Assembly (NCBI GenBank): GCA_026770575.1
Contig: MU657308.1
Span: 56,929 to 78,075 of the forward strand
DNA length: 21,147 nt
Direction of reading: 5' to 3'
Origin: Pelagophyceae sp. CCMP2097
Taxonomy: Eukaryota > Sar > Pelagophyceae
Made by a program: the position numbers and the translations under genes. Below the pieces are notes generated by a model. It was not told where the DNA came from. It did not search any database and worked only from the letters and a program-made list of their open reading frames with translations. This document shows positions 1 to 9,653 of this stretch, in pieces (within the stretch, counting starts at the first letter, position 1; each line of letters opens with the position of its first letter).

Positions 1-339
1 TGTAATCGCCGAAGTGCTCGCGGTCCGCAGCGTCATCGTGCGTCGCCGAGAAGAAGCCGTGCTTCCACGCCTTCATAAAGGCGTCGTACATGGTAGCAAC
101 CATCGTAGTCGCAGCGCGAAAGGCAGCGTGATCTGCGCGAGTCCGAAGCCACGGATGCGTCTTGGACGAATTGGACCGCGGCGGGCTAGTACGCGCACAC
201 GGTCAAACGCTATGCGGTTGTGGACTCGCTTGGCGCAGTCACACAGTAAGATGGGCTCGTCAGCGACGATGCCCGTGCAGCGGCAGCTGCAGCAAAGCCC
301 CGAAGCGTGAACGCGTGTCGGGTGTGCCTCCGGTGCCAC
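1..339 (-). CDS. Partial minus-strand gene with Cys-rich finger-like stretch
   Basis: Product not recognised; the gene runs off the left edge. Two open blocks on the minus strand read like protein. The upstream block (about 339 to 206) contains CCSCRCTGIVADEPILLCDC followed by AKRVH. This recalls a PHD-type zinc finger, where Cys pairs precede LLCD-x-C and a His, but the usual residue between the last two Cys is missing. The downstream block (202 to 1) is in another frame and includes MVATMYDAFMKAWKHGFF. The two blocks would need a short intron or a one-base shift near position 205 to join. The plus-strand ORF over the same bases is Arg-rich and looks like a shadow. The finger assignment is an inference from spacing only. 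Confidence 0.32.
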
Positions 340-517
340 CTACCTTGAGATGGGCACTATAGCACGAAGAGTTCTGCGCACGTACGGACGCGCGCGAACC
401 GAGTACGTTGATCGTAGGTGTGAGTCTCACACGCGCACGAGCAGCGTCGTAGGAACCACAACCGTAGAAGTTGAAAGGAGAAGGAGAGTAGTTTAGTATT
501 CTGTATTCTGCTTCTGC

Positions 518-566
518 GAAGGGCCCCTGCCGTAAACTGACGTTGATTAAACGGCAAGGACCCTTC
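518..566. repeat. Stem-loop, 16-bp arms
   Basis: The arm at 518-533 (GAAGGGCCCCTGCCGT) pairs with 551-566 (ACGGCAAGGACCCTTC) with two mismatches and a 17-base loop. It lies in a region without a supported gene (340-1280). It could be a small fold-back element or a transcript hairpin; nothing in the flanks decides this. Confidence 0.5.
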
Positions 567-1282
567 GGTTCCTAAAAAATGTGATGTGTTTATATACACC
601 TCTGATCTGGCTTCTGGCACAAGAACCGGAAATCCATTTTGCCAGGGTCCACGTCAGTGTTGAGGTCTTAAACAAATATCACATGTGTCATCCAAGATCG
701 AGCCCATCTTCAGTGGGCGGCTCCAGGCCGCCCGTCCGATGGGCCCTCCAGTTCAAATGTCTTGCATGAGGTCGCGGGTTCGTCGAGCCTGCTCTTTCAC
801 GTTTCTACTCCGCTTGGTATGCGAATTGGCTGCTCGTCCACTACGCGCTTCGACTACGTGAATATTCTCTCCCCCTTCACGAAACTGGGAAAAGGGCAGG
901 AGCAGGCAGGGAGCACCACTCCCGACCGGATCAACCAGGTGACTGGCTGGTTTGGGACGAGGCCGGCTGATATGAGGGTAAAAAATGCGATTTGCCCCTT
1001 TTTCCCAGTCTGTGGGCATTTCGCGAAAATCGGAAGGGTAAAATAAATTTTTAGTAAGAAAATCCTCCCGTTGTTGTCGCCGCGAGCTTGTCATCATGAC
1101 GCCGGAGCACCTCCTGACGGCCGAGAGTGCCCCCTGGTCCTCGTGCGCGCCCATCTGCGCTCATAGCGCACCGTTGGGGCCGACCACCCCCCAGGGACCG
1201 GACTGAGTGACTGGTTCTGGCCCGACCCTTCCAAAATCATGATACCATTGGTAAAATTAATTCCCTGCCTAGGAAGTCCCCC
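567..1282. other. Stretch without a supported gene
   Basis: The longest open frame is on the minus strand (1154 to 753, 133 codons). It contains FYPSDFRE and IFYPHISRP, two similar short phrases that come from repeated TTTACCC-type tracts in the DNA. I see no domain, no splice support and no poly(A) signal in the right place, so I do not call it a gene. An AATAAA occurs on the plus strand near 1043. Confidence 0.4.
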
Positions 1283-1459
1283 CCCCCCCCTATTTGAGTC
1301 AAGCCCTTATTTGAATCGGAATCAGCCAATCAGGGAGCTTGCAAGTATAATATGGTCAGAAAAGGGGGATTTGAACCAATCAGAGGGGCTCGGAAGTGTT
1401 AAAAAAAATCAGAAAAAGAGACGATTCAAATATGGATTGTCGATTCAAATAGGAGGGGG
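1283..1459. mobile_element. Small nested inverted-repeat (MITE-like) element
   Basis: The left end (1283-1300) and right end (1442-1459) are inverted copies matching at 16 of 18 positions; the right end reads GATTCAAATAGGAGGGGG. A second inverted pair sits just inside (1309-1318 and 1422-1431, ATTTGAATCG / CGATTCAAAT). Each end therefore carries two copies of the ATTTGAATC word. CCAATCAG also occurs twice inside. There is no coding capacity, and no clear target duplication is visible because the left flank is poly-C. The size and structure suggest a miniature inverted-repeat transposable element; this is inference. Confidence 0.5.
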
Positions 1460-1492
1460 AGACTTTCTGCTCCTCTAAAAGAAAAACTTGCG

Positions 1493-1805
1493 TCATAATC
1501 GGACTTTAGTGCTTTTTGAAACTCGGTTGATGATTTCCATCGGAGCGGTTGGCGCCGCCGCGGCGTTTTCTGGCTGGGCTGCTCGGTACTGTCCCTCTCT
1601 AGCCCGGTGCAGAGTAGCTTCGAGATTGGACACCAACTCGCTGCGCCGCGTGGAGGGCACGGAATTGGAGGTTCCTTCACGAGTCCCTCCCGCGCCGGCG
1701 CGTGCGCGGATGAGGGCTTCCCATTGGGGGGGGTCTTGTCGTGGTCACATGCACGGACGCATCGCGCGCTCCCGATGCCATTTTCTTGCTCTCCCGGCCC
1801 TGCAC
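1493..1805 (-). pseudogene. Copy 1 of a tandemly duplicated small gene, frameshifted
   Basis: The product is not recognised. On the minus strand the frame ends at TGA 1495-1493 and reads RSELVSNLEATLHRAREG, then QYRAAQPENAAAAPTAP. The matching stretch in copy 2 has the same length and mostly the same residues. Further upstream the frame shifts by one base at a run of eight C (plus-strand G8 near 1726-1733); seven would keep it in frame with copy 2. Beyond the shift it again matches copy 2 (SGARDASVHV against SGARDTPVHV). No ATG starts this block. Its beginning at GTG 1805 mirrors copy 2, so the true start may lie in an upstream exon. It may be a 3' exon of a larger duplicated gene. The single shift may be a sequencing error. 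Confidence 0.5.
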
Positions 1806-1880
1806 ACCCCCTGATCTCCTTCTTGATAAATGGCAATTTTGACACTCTGATTTCTTAAAGCTCTTTTACAAAACTTTACG

Positions 1881-2192
1881 TCAAAATCGAACATTAGTGC
1901 TTTTTGAAACTCGGTTGTTGATTTCCTTCGGAACGGTGGGCGCCGCCGCGGCGTTAGTTGGCTGTGCTGCTCGGTACCGTCCCTCTATAGCCCGGTGAAC
2001 AGTGGCTTCGAGATCAGACACCAACTCGCCGCGCCGCGTGAAGGGCGCGGATCTGGAGGTTCCTTCGCGAGCCATTTCCGCGCCGGTGCGTGCGCGGACG
2101 AGGGCTTCCCATTGGAGGCATCTTGCCGTGGCCACGTGTACGGGCGTGTCGCGCGCTCCCGACACCATTTCCACGCTCTCCTGGCCCTGCAC
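1881..2192 (-). CDS. Copy 2 of a tandemly duplicated small gene, intact frame
   Basis: This is an uninterrupted minus-strand frame of 103 codons ending at a TGA in the homologous position to copy 1 (sequence ends VSKSTNVRF). It contains GELVSDLEATVHRAIEGRYR and an Ala-rich AAQPTNAAAAPTVP. The N-terminal part is conserved with copy 1 once the copy-1 frameshift is allowed for. I do not recognise the family. The ELVSxLEATxHRA segment is probably helical. The frame opens at GTG and there is no in-frame ATG, so the real start may be upstream or in another exon. On the minus strand a TATATATAAA-like sequence lies at about 2282-2271, a plausible TATA box for this copy. Confidence 0.5.
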   Translation of the reverse strand: MQGQESVEMVSGARDTPVHVATARCLQWEALVRARTGAEMAREGTSRSAPFTRRGELVSDLEATVHRAIEGRYRAAQPTNAAAAPTVPKEINNRVSKSTNVRF

Positions 2193-2248
2193 CCCCTCGC
2201 GCCTCCTTCCTGCTAATGTGTCATTTTGCCGAAAGGATTTCTTAAATA

Positions 2249-2877
2249 AACTGAAAAAGGCGCGAATCCGGTTTATATATATTTCCTCAGGGCGCCACGG
2301 TGGAACATGGAGACAGAGTCCTTGGACAAAATACAGGCGAAAATACAGGCTTATTGAGCCTGTGGGTAATTAATTAACTCCTTTTCGGGTGCTTATTGTG
2401 ACGAACGATGGGGTGTCCTGTACGACGTGCTTTTGGATGATTGCGCTCGCAAACGCTTTGGATGTCGGTGGCATCACGTTGGCAACGCACAGACCCATCA
2501 TTTTTGGCTCTCTAGAGGCACGTATTGGCTTTTTAGACGAAGCACCCAAACGGGAATGGCAAGTCTCTTGAGAAAATTTCGAAACAGTTTCCCCAATCTG
2601 TGGCGTCCGACTAGATGAGGACCATGGTCGACTCTTGGCGCAGGATTGGGGAAGCCAGTAGAATATTCGACCGACTTACGGCCTTCCCAAAAAATATCGG
2701 TGTTGAAAAAGGGGCATGCAGTCCCCCTAGAGCAGATCTTTTGGTCTGCGCAGAGGTCAGCCATGGGAGCGCACAATGACACCGATAGCAGCACCGTAGC
2801 TTGCATCGTCAGCGCTTACCGACGAGCCCAAAAGCCGAAATCTCTCTCTCTTTTTAATTTCGGATGGGTTTGTTTTA
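2249..2877. other. Stretch without a supported gene
   Basis: It holds short ORFs on both strands with no recognisable domain. The notable structures are the 10-bp hairpin at 2589-2653 and a GGGGCATGCAGTCCCC mini-hairpin near 2714. The minus-strand ORF 2806-2498 crosses the hairpin and is not supported. Confidence 0.35.
2589..2653. repeat. Inverted repeat with 10-bp perfect arms
   Basis: TTCCCCAATC at 2589-2598 is the exact complement of GATTGGGGAA at 2644-2653, with 45 bases between them. No gene is supported here. Confidence 0.5.
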
Positions 2878-2889
2878 CAAGGGGTATCG
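2878..2889 (+). repeat. Candidate left transposon terminus CAAGGGGTATCG after TA
   Basis: TA at 2876-2877 is followed by CAAGGGGTATCG. The exact complement, CGATACCCCTTG followed by TA, is at 14746-14759. The first seven bases are the same as the termini of the two 583-bp elements. By itself a 12-14 base match in 21 kb is not significant; the shared TA-CAAGGGG context is what raises interest. Confidence 0.35.
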
Positions 2890-2997
2890 ACGTTAAAGCC
2901 GATCTCAAGTGGCGCAAAGTTTTGGCTCTCTGAGGTCGCCTGCTGGGGTGTTCGTGGTCGCTATGGCCTTTCCAGCCCTGGGGTGTCCGTGACATGA

Positions 2998-5283
2998 TCA
3001 GCCTCGAGGAGGGCGCCTTGCAAGGAAGTGAACAAGCGCTTCCCACAATATTTTCGACTTGATAAAATCTTTATTTGCCTCCTTACCTTGATTTTGACGT
3101 GATTGTGCCTCCTCTTCGGGAAGGTTCGGTCCCGGCTGACCAATGCTGCCGGACATCGCCGTGACGGGGGCAGCATTGCGCTTCTTCGCCTCTGCGGCCG
3201 CGCGTCGGAGGTCGGCTACCGTCTTGTTGTACTCGCTTTCGTCCGCCACGACGGCGCGCTGCGACGGCCGCGTGACTGCTGGCGCCGTAGCGAGCGCCTT
3301 GACCGCGGGCACTTTTTTCGCGTCGATCTTTTGCGTGGCCTCCTTCTTCGGCGCTTCCTCCGCGGGCTCCTCGGCGGCGAGCTCAACGGGCACGGCGGCG
3401 GCGGCCTCCATGGCGTCCCCCTCTGCGTCCTTGGTCTTCGGGCCCGTCTCGGCCTTCTTCCCCGTGCGCGTTCTGCCCGCCACTGCCACCGCCTTCTCCT
3501 TGGGTGCGGCCTTCCTCTTGGTGGGAGCCTTGTTCTCGGCCTCCTCGACCGCCGACGCCCTCTTGGCCTCCTCGGCCGCCGTTTCGTCTCGGCCTTGGCC
3601 GCCGACGTCTCCTTGGCCTCCTCGGCCGCCGTCTTCGCGTCGGCATCGGCCGCCGACGCCTTCTTGGCCTTGGATGTGTCCTTCCGGATGGTGGGAGCCG
3701 AGTCCTTTTTTGTTGCCTTCATCGCCGTCTTTCTCCTTTGGCGCCGTATTCGCCTTTAACGTCTTTGCTACCGTGGCCTCCCTGGCGGGCACGGCGATGA
3801 CGGCGACTTCGGCGGCCGCGGGCTCCGCGGGCTCGGTCTCGACGACGGCGTCTGCGGCCTTAGCGGAGACGGCCTCATGCGGCTTCTCCAGGACGTGCTC
3901 GGAAGTTAACGGCCGCGCGGCTTCGACCTCGCCCTCGTCCTCCGAGGGCCCAAGCACTTCGTCGATGGACTTCATCGACGGCAACGCCTCCTCGGCGCGC
4001 GGGCGTTCCACGCGGTGCGGGGGCACCGCCTTGGTGGGCGCCGCGCACCGCGCGTTGGTTGACGAGGCCGCCGGAACAACGGCGGCCGTTTGCGCGGGCT
4101 GCGCGAGGATGTATTGAACGTGATGGCCGCCATACGTGAACCACTTCAGGAGGCCGTCCACCAAATGAATTTTGAGGAAAAAGTGGCAGTAGGGCTTCGT
4201 CGCGGTCCTTCGCTTTTAGCTCGTCGTTTGGTTTGCGTCTCCTCCGATCAAGCGCCTCTGCACTTGCAGAAGAGTTGCTACGTGGCGTTCCTGGTCTTTA
4301 CAGAGATGTTATAAAGTCCCTCGCGGCGGTAGTCCCTTCCAAGGTGAATTTTACGCAAGCGAACAGACGCCTCAGTACACAAAAGGGAGAACGAACGCAC
4401 CTTGCCGCCAGTCGCGCCTGCCGGCGGCACCACCGTGAATTGGAAGTTCAACATGCCGCCGACTTCGAGTTATGATGCAACGGTCCGTATCATGGCCTTG
4501 GTGTTTTCGACGCCGGCGAGGACTTTGAAACGAAATTCCCCCCGAGCACTTGCAAGGGCTATTGCGAATGGTGGAGACGACCAGCAGTCCGCTTGTGCCA
4601 TCCGCCTACGAGAAGAAAGACTAAATGCATATCGGACTCTCTTCTACTCTGAATTTAACTCGGTTTTAAATAGTCTTTACTCGTTTTCACTCGGTTTCAC
4701 TCTGTGATACTCGCAGGTGTACCAGAGCTCAATCAGTCGTCTTGATTGTCTCTTCAGCCCGTATCTCCGTATCTCTGGGTGGGCTAGCCCACGGGGGTTT
4801 CTCTTCAAGCCTAGGACTGACGCTCCTGAGCTTGGCGTCAACTTACCAGTTCCTGCGCCTGCTCTTGCTGCTGCAGTCCGCGTTCCGTCGGCTTGGTCTG
4901 CGACTGCGGCGCGTTCGACGGCGCCTCGCCCGGGTTCGTCTCGGTCGGCTGCCGCTCCCGGCGGCTCGTCTGCTGTTGCGCCGCGCAGCGGTGGCTCACC
5001 ACGCCCTTGAATGCCTATGATCGATCGTTTCTGTTGGGTCAGTCGGGGCGCGCACATGAGGGCGGCGGGACTTCAGAGGGCGCACCACCTCGAAGTCGCC
5101 GCCTTTGAGGCCCTTGCTATCAATCAACTTCGCCGCCGTGTCGCGCATCATTTTGAAGAACGCGCCGGCATCCTCGAACTTGAACGCGTCTTCGTCGCAG
5201 ATCACCTCGAGTGTCGCGAGCTGCCCGGGGCCGAGTCCGGCCGCCGCCATGTCGACGCCTTCGAACGACATCGACGACGACAT
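2998..5283 (-). CDS. Spliced minus-strand gene with Ala/Lys/Glu-rich tail, probably element-borne, with lesions
   Basis: The family is not recognised. The proposed exons are 5283-5089, 5014-4847, 4605-4401 and 4212-2998. All introns are GT-AG and all joins are phase 0. Exon 1 starts ATG and reads MSSSMSFEGVDMAAAG, then VICDEDAFKFEDAGAFFKMM. Exon 2 is Gln-rich (QPTETNPGEAPSN) and ends at CTG|GTAAGT. Exon 3 reads GTSGLLVVSTIRNSPCKCSG, then shifts frame at a G6 run, reads EFRFKVLAGVENTKAMIRTV, meets an in-frame TAA (4472-4470) and ends at AAG|GTGCGT. Exon 4 reads KPYCHFFLKIHLVDGLLKWF and then a long Ala/Lys/Glu low-complexity tail. Two opposite one-base shifts near 3720 and 3590 leave and re-enter the same frame. 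An AATAAA on this strand (3075-3070) lies before the last stop, so the true 3' end may be earlier. It is divergent from the MULE gene. Confidence 0.55.
4606..4846 (-). repeat. Intron 2 of the minus gene, carrying ACTCGG-type repeats
   Basis: The donor is CTG|GTAAGT and the acceptor is TTCTCGTAG|GCG, with phase 0 on both sides. Between about 4635 and 4708 the plus strand shows AACTCGGTTTTA, TTTACTCGTTTTCACTCGG and TTTCACTCTG, i.e. loose tandem copies of a 10-base unit. In the sense of the gene they read ACCGAGTGAAAACGAGTAAA. The same unit builds introns of the neighbouring MULE gene. Confidence 0.65.
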
Positions 5284-5573
5284 CCTGCTCGAGTACGGCC
5301 CGATCGGCCGAGCACGGCCCGAGCACGCGTGCAATTGCAAAGGACCGCAAAAGAACGGACTCGCATTCAACGGGCTCACATTCAAATTTAAAGCAGCGAG
5401 TGGCTCACGCGCCCTCTCAAGCGAGGGCCCTGGCCTTGGGGCCGGCGCCCGTCCTGGCTCTCCCCGAGGCAGGCGAGAGCAACACAGAAGCCATCGGCTC
5501 CTTACTCTTACCTTTTTCCGAGGAGAAGAGTTGCTGAGGCACCTCCGACGACGGAGTGGAATTCTACGCTAAC
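5284..5573. promoter_or_regulatory. Divergent intergenic region between the two spliced genes
   Basis: It separates the start of the minus gene (5283) from the MULE start (ATG 5574). It is GC-rich, with no clear TATA box. As both genes point outward, it should hold both promoters; this is inferred from layout only. Confidence 0.4.
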
Positions 5574-5999
5574 ATGTTTATTGGTTTTCCGAAAGCGGCC
5601 GTAGACGTGCGTGGGCCGGTCGACTATCCGTTGGGCATGCCTTGCGGCCCGTGGCAGTCACCCACCATCGCATGGGCGGAGATTTTAGCTTACACCCTGC
5701 GCATGGACACCGGCGGCGGTGGGTTTGCCATCAAGTCCCGCGGAGGTGCCACTAAGGGCTCCTCCCGGAACGGCTAGACAGTGACGCTGTTGTGCTCGTG
5801 CGCTGGCACGGCGCGTCATTCCGCGTCGAGTTCCACGAAGCGCACTTCCCTGCCGGGCTGCACGGACTGCCTATGGGGCCTCGTCATCGAGCACTGCCAA
5901 GGTGGGTGGCTGGTCAGTTCGTGGGCCGGCAAGTCCACGAACGTCGTGGCGGAGCACAACCATCCCTTGGTCGTGAACCGAGTTGAGTGCAACGCACAG

Positions 6000-6084
6000 G
6001 TCAGTCTGTCAACATCGAAGTAAATTCAGAGTAGAACCGAGTAGAACCGTATAAAGCGAGTATTACCGAGTTATGTTTACATAG
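6000..6084 (+). repeat. MULE intron built of CCGAGT-type repeats
   Basis: The donor is CAG|GTCAGT and the acceptor is TTTACATAG|GCA, phase 0. The flanking exons read HNHPLVVNRVECNAQ and APLRFIPSDLGALAQ. The interior reads AGAGTAGAACCGAGTAGAAC, then GCGAGTATTACCGAGT, i.e. repeat copies in sense orientation. Confidence 0.75.
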
Positions 6085-6278
6085 GCACCGCTGCGGTTCA
6101 TACCATCTGACCTGGGCGCGCTCGCGCAAGTCTTGAGCGCTGCGGACTCTTCGGCGCGGGATATCAACAGGATCCTGACGTCGCATGCGGCGAGTTGCGG
6201 TGTTGAAGTGACGTGGAACTACGACGACGCGCACAACGCGTACGTGAAGACCCGGGGTCCTCACCAAGTCGCACGCAG

Positions 6279-6394
6279 GTCTTCTCTTCTCTGGTTCACA
6301 CTCGGTTTGATTCTGTACTCGCAACTTTTCATAAGTTCGACAGTACTTTCCAAAGCCACTCGTTTCTACTTGCCCTTTTACTCGTAAAAAACAG
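6279..6394 (+). repeat. Probable MULE intron with repeats in the opposite orientation
   Basis: The donor is GCACGCAG|GTCTTC and the acceptor is TAAAAAACAG|CGATG. Inside are CACACTCGGTTTGATTC, TGTACTCGC, CCACTCGTTTC and TTTTACTCG, the complement of the unit in the previous intron. The following exon stays open only to a TGA at about 6440, so the downstream connection to the exon at 7367 is unresolved. Confidence 0.55.
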
Positions 6395-7366
6395 CGATGC
6401 TGCTCCTGACAACCTCAAGCGCCGCACCTCGCCCTCCTGAGCGCGGGCGCACCTCGCGACCTCGTTCACCGGAGCCAGGCGCACGTGCTCCGGGCAGTCC
6501 CGAAACCCTGAACTCTCCCGTGGCCCTAGGGCGGTTTTGCCCTTTCCCTGCAGCCGTTTAACCTCGCTGCTTAGGCGCCTGGCGCAACGCGGACCCGGCG
6601 CTCGTCCTCGACCTACGACGGCGTCGTGCGGACCCGGCGCTGCCCGCAGCAAGGGCCCGCAGCCGGGCCCGCAGCCGGGCCCTCAGCCGGGCCCCCAGCC
6701 GGGCCCCCAGCCGGGCCCCCAGCCGGGCCCCCAGCCGGGCCCGCAGCGGCGATCTTCGTCGACAACGAAAGGGTCCGGTTCCTCGTCGTCGGCCTGCGCC
6801 AGTTCTAGAAACTGACGCGGCGGGCACTACTTCCTCCTCTCCACCGCGCAACACACCCCACCCCAAACCCCTGGCAATGCCCAGAGCGAACCCACAATGT
6901 GCTGGTATGCCTGGCCGGCTAGCGCACGCTTCGACGTGCGAAAATTAGCCGCTCGCCCTGGAAGTTAGCCACCGAGAGACCATACGGACCGGCCCTCTCG
7001 TTGCCTGGCGAGTGGGAAGCACCCGGCAGTGAGGCAGAATAGTCGAAGCCCTCCGGGGTGGCTGACTACTCGGTCCTGCGCAGGGCCCCTCGACCACGCT
7101 CTTGGCGCAACCCCAGTCTGATATCTCTTCCTGGAATATAAATAATCCCCCTCATGCCTCACTCGCCCTTACTCAGTCGTTTTCCGGTTATTTTTCTTTC
7201 GAGAAAAATAAAATAATAATAATAATAATGGAATCACAGGGCGGCCCGCCCCGAATGACCGGCTTCCAGCCCCAAAGGACCTTGTCCTAGCAGAGTCGGC
7301 TCAACCAACTTGGCGCGTACTTGACAGATTTTGATGAAATACGGTAAATAAAAAGTATCTCCCTAG
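6395..7366. other. Unresolved stretch inside the MULE gene
   Basis: It lies between the N-terminal exon and the catalytic exon. It contains a Pro/Ser/Arg-rich open block (from ATG 6397, with PRPPERGRTSRPRSPEPG), a 12-bp tandem repeat (6660-6743), a (AAT)n run near 7216, and the acceptor CCCTAG|GTACTG used by the next exon. It may be a large intron, an inserted sequence, or extra exons coding a low-complexity linker. Confidence 0.4.
6660..6743 (+). repeat. 12-bp tandem repeat, CAGCCGGGCCCC, about seven units
   Basis: There are about seven near-perfect units, varying only in the tenth to twelfth bases. In the plus frame they encode repeated Pro-Gln-Pro-Gly, in an ORF from 6537 to 6815 that continues into a Ser-rich end. 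Whether this is translated within the transposase is unknown. Confidence 0.8.
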
Positions 7367-8378
7367 GTACTGGACGTGACGCACGCTTTGGAGCACCTGA
7401 ACGACAGCCAGCGGACGGAGGGCCTTTACTACGCCGCGGAGTGCGCTTCGGAAGGCTGCCTCGACAAGCTTTTCTTTGAGTTGGAAGGCGGCCGTGAGCT
7501 GTGGCGCGAGGGGTGTAAAGTTTTGCTCTTCGACACGAAGAGATCCACGAACCAGTACGGCTTCAGCGTGGCACTTTTCGTCACCGCGGACTCGGACGGC
7601 GTGACGCGAATCCTGGCAGCGTCATGGTGCTGAGTCTTCGCGATTTTAGTTGGAAACGTTTGCGACAAATGAATACCCGAGCAAAAAACGTGCATGTACA
7701 GAGTATCGAGCATTGCCTGTAGGTCGCTCTTGCGTCACGAAACCACGGAGTCCTTTGAGTGGGTGTTTCGGGCCTTTCATTCAGCGCGCGTTTGGGTCGG
7801 CGCCGCTGTTTTTTTATACTGACTCGGACGCGGCGATGGCGGCGGCCTTTGAATTGGTGTGGGCTACGACGACGACGCACATCTTATGCGTGTACCACAC
7901 CTGGAAGAACTTCTACTCGCACATCAAGCCGCTTTGCCAGCCGGGTGGCGGCTTTCGGAAAGCCGGCTCGTTATTTTGGTGCCTGGTGAAGGACTCGGAC
8001 GTCAGCGCGACTGACACGTTCGACGCTGAGTGGGACATGCTCGTCAAATTTGTAGAGGCGGAGGTCGCGGGGCGAACGGGCGTCAAGACTTTGAAGAACG
8101 CCCTCGCGTGGCTGAACCTGCTTTACAAGAAGCGGCGGCTTTTTGCAGCGCGGTGGGTGGTTTCGCATCGGACGTTCCTCATCTACTCGACGCAGCGCAT
8201 CGAGGCAGTGCACAGCGCAATTCAGCAGTGGTGCCGGAAAACGGCAACCTTGGAAAGCCTCGTCCTGTCGCTCGAGGGACACACTGCTTCGACCGCGTCT
8301 CGCGCTGCGACCGCGGCCCTTCGCCAGACGCTCCTGGCTGCACCGTGCCGTGTCCTCATCGTCGGAAATGATAACCAA

Positions 8379-8439
8379 GTAAATCGAGTGGAACCGAGTG
8401 ATTACAGAGTAACCCGAGAAGAACCGAGTAATTACAGAG
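8379..8439 (+). repeat. MULE intron of 61 bases made almost wholly of CCGAGT repeats
   Basis: The donor is AACCAA|GTAAAT and the acceptor is ATTACAGAG|GAAATG, phase 0. Between them are GTGGAACCGAGTGATTACAG and AGAAGAACCGAGTAATTAC. Nearly every base belongs to a repeat copy. Reading straight through shifts into a frame lacking the expected linker. Splicing joins GNDNQ to EMQVTRKYLGARAQNCGEAP. Confidence 0.75.
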
Positions 8440-9052
8440 GAAATGCAAGTGACACGAAAATATTTGGGCGCGCGAGCCCAGAACTGCGGCGAGGCTCCGC
8501 TCATGTGCGAACTCCGCATGAGGGCCACTGCGTTCGGATATGCTATTGGCGCCGCGCAGCACGCGCAATTATCGCTTTACCAAGGTGCCCGCGCAGATTC
8601 AAACGAATCCGTAGAAACCGACCAGACCATTTTTTCGTGCAGCGCCTCAGTACGACGGTAGCGGCTCCCGACATGGTGAACGACGACGGTACGCTGACAT
8701 ACGCCGTAGCGCAAGTGGATTACGGCCTGCGTTTTAGACAACAGGTTGGCGTGCAACGCAGCACGTGTATGCGGCACTGCTCGTGCCGTTTTTTTGTGAA
8801 CAGCGGCGTGTGGTGTCGCCACATGTGGTGTGTCGCGCACCACCTGAACCAAGTGCGGCTTCCTGTGATGGCCGTGGCGCCATTCTGGCATAGGAAGGAA
8901 AGTGAAGGACCCGCTGCGCCTTCGGCGCCGGCACCGGTCGCGCAAACGCGGGCCGTGTCTAGCACCACGGGGTTGCGGCGCCAGCTGCTGAAGTTCGACA
9001 CGGCGTCCCATTCCGCGGCCCCATTCGGACCATTTGAGAATATGTTTGATAA

Positions 9053-9085
9053 GTTTAAGCCGTGACTCGGATACGAAAATTCTAG
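9053..9085 (+). other. Possible 33-base intron near the MULE C-terminus
   Basis: The donor is TTTGATAA|GTTTAAG and the acceptor is AAAATTCTAG|GCAGC. Splicing removes the TGA at 9063-9065, is phase-consistent (AA+G), and joins ENMFDK to QHFVTLLDLAAQRVPW, extending the frame into the block ending at 9571. Without it the transposase ends at 9065 and 9086-9966 is a separate gene. Confidence 0.5.
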
Positions 9086-9571
9086 GCAGCATTTTGTAAC
9101 GCTCCTCGATTTGGCGGCGCAACGCGTCCCGTGGACGGAGCAACTGATGACTGTCGCAACGTCGCTTTTGGCGAAGTTCAGCTTCGAAAAAGCTCCGGCG
9201 GAGCTAGTGGCGATGAAGACTGAGCCCGCACGCGCGCGCCTTTTTCCTTGGGGTTTGTTGGCTCGCGAGTTTCATCGATCTTCGCGACTACAGGCTCGAG
9301 GCGCGCGCAGCGGCAAAGACGTCGACACTTTGGGCACCGACGGGCGCCTCACCGCGCCCGCTGGCGCAGCAGGCGCCGAGGCGCTCGTCGTGGCTGCGGA
9401 TCCGCATATCGTCAAGGGGCGCCAAAGTAGGCACACGATACCGGCGGACCAGACTGCGCCAGCCGGAAAAAGTTACAAGCGGAAAAGGGGAACCGCCGCC
9501 AAAAAGGACGCACCGCTCCCCCGGAAGGCGGCCACGGTGGCAAAGAAGACGAAGGCAAAGGCGATGGCGAA

Positions 9572-9653
9572 GTAAGTGAATAACTTTCCCAACTCGGTTT
9601 TACTCGGTTTCTAGAGTAGTACTCTGTTTTACTCGGTCCTGACGTTGACCGAG
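9572..9653 (+). repeat. Last MULE intron, carrying ACTCGG repeats
   Basis: The donor is GGCGAA|GTAAGTGAA and the acceptor is GTTGACCGAG|GCC, phase 2. Inside are CCAACTCGGTTTTACTCGG and TCTGTTTTACTCGG. The exon beyond (9654-9966) opens PAVGEREPPPPGAPD, contains acidic segments (EGDLLMGEGDWLM) and ends DSYCSDGRQIH. Confidence 0.7.

Larger units (their letters stand above)
1483..2248. repeat. Diverged tandem direct repeat, two units of about 380 bp
   Basis: Unit 1 (about 1483-1860) and unit 2 (about 1869-2248) align along their whole length. Shared landmarks are GTGCTTTTTGAAACTCGGTT, GGCGCCGCCGCGGCGTT, CACCAACTCGC, GGAGGTTCCTTC and ATTTCTTAAA. The differences are mostly substitutions that leave the minus-strand protein similar, so the repeat duplicates a coding unit (see the two CDS entries). 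Confidence 0.85.

Noticed and set aside
770..800. GGGTTCGTCGAGCC, resembling a tRNA T-arm
   Set aside because: The rest of a cloverleaf cannot be built around it; no acceptor or anticodon arm.
3143..4117. Plus-strand ORF of 324 codons rich in Ala, Ser and Pro
   Set aside because: It mirrors the GC-rich Ala/Lys/Glu tail of the minus gene; its composition follows from the complementary codons and no splice or domain evidence supports it.
6660..6743. Tandem repeats considered as a CRISPR-like array
   Set aside because: 12-bp units with no spacers in a eukaryotic context; a simple coding-type minisatellite.
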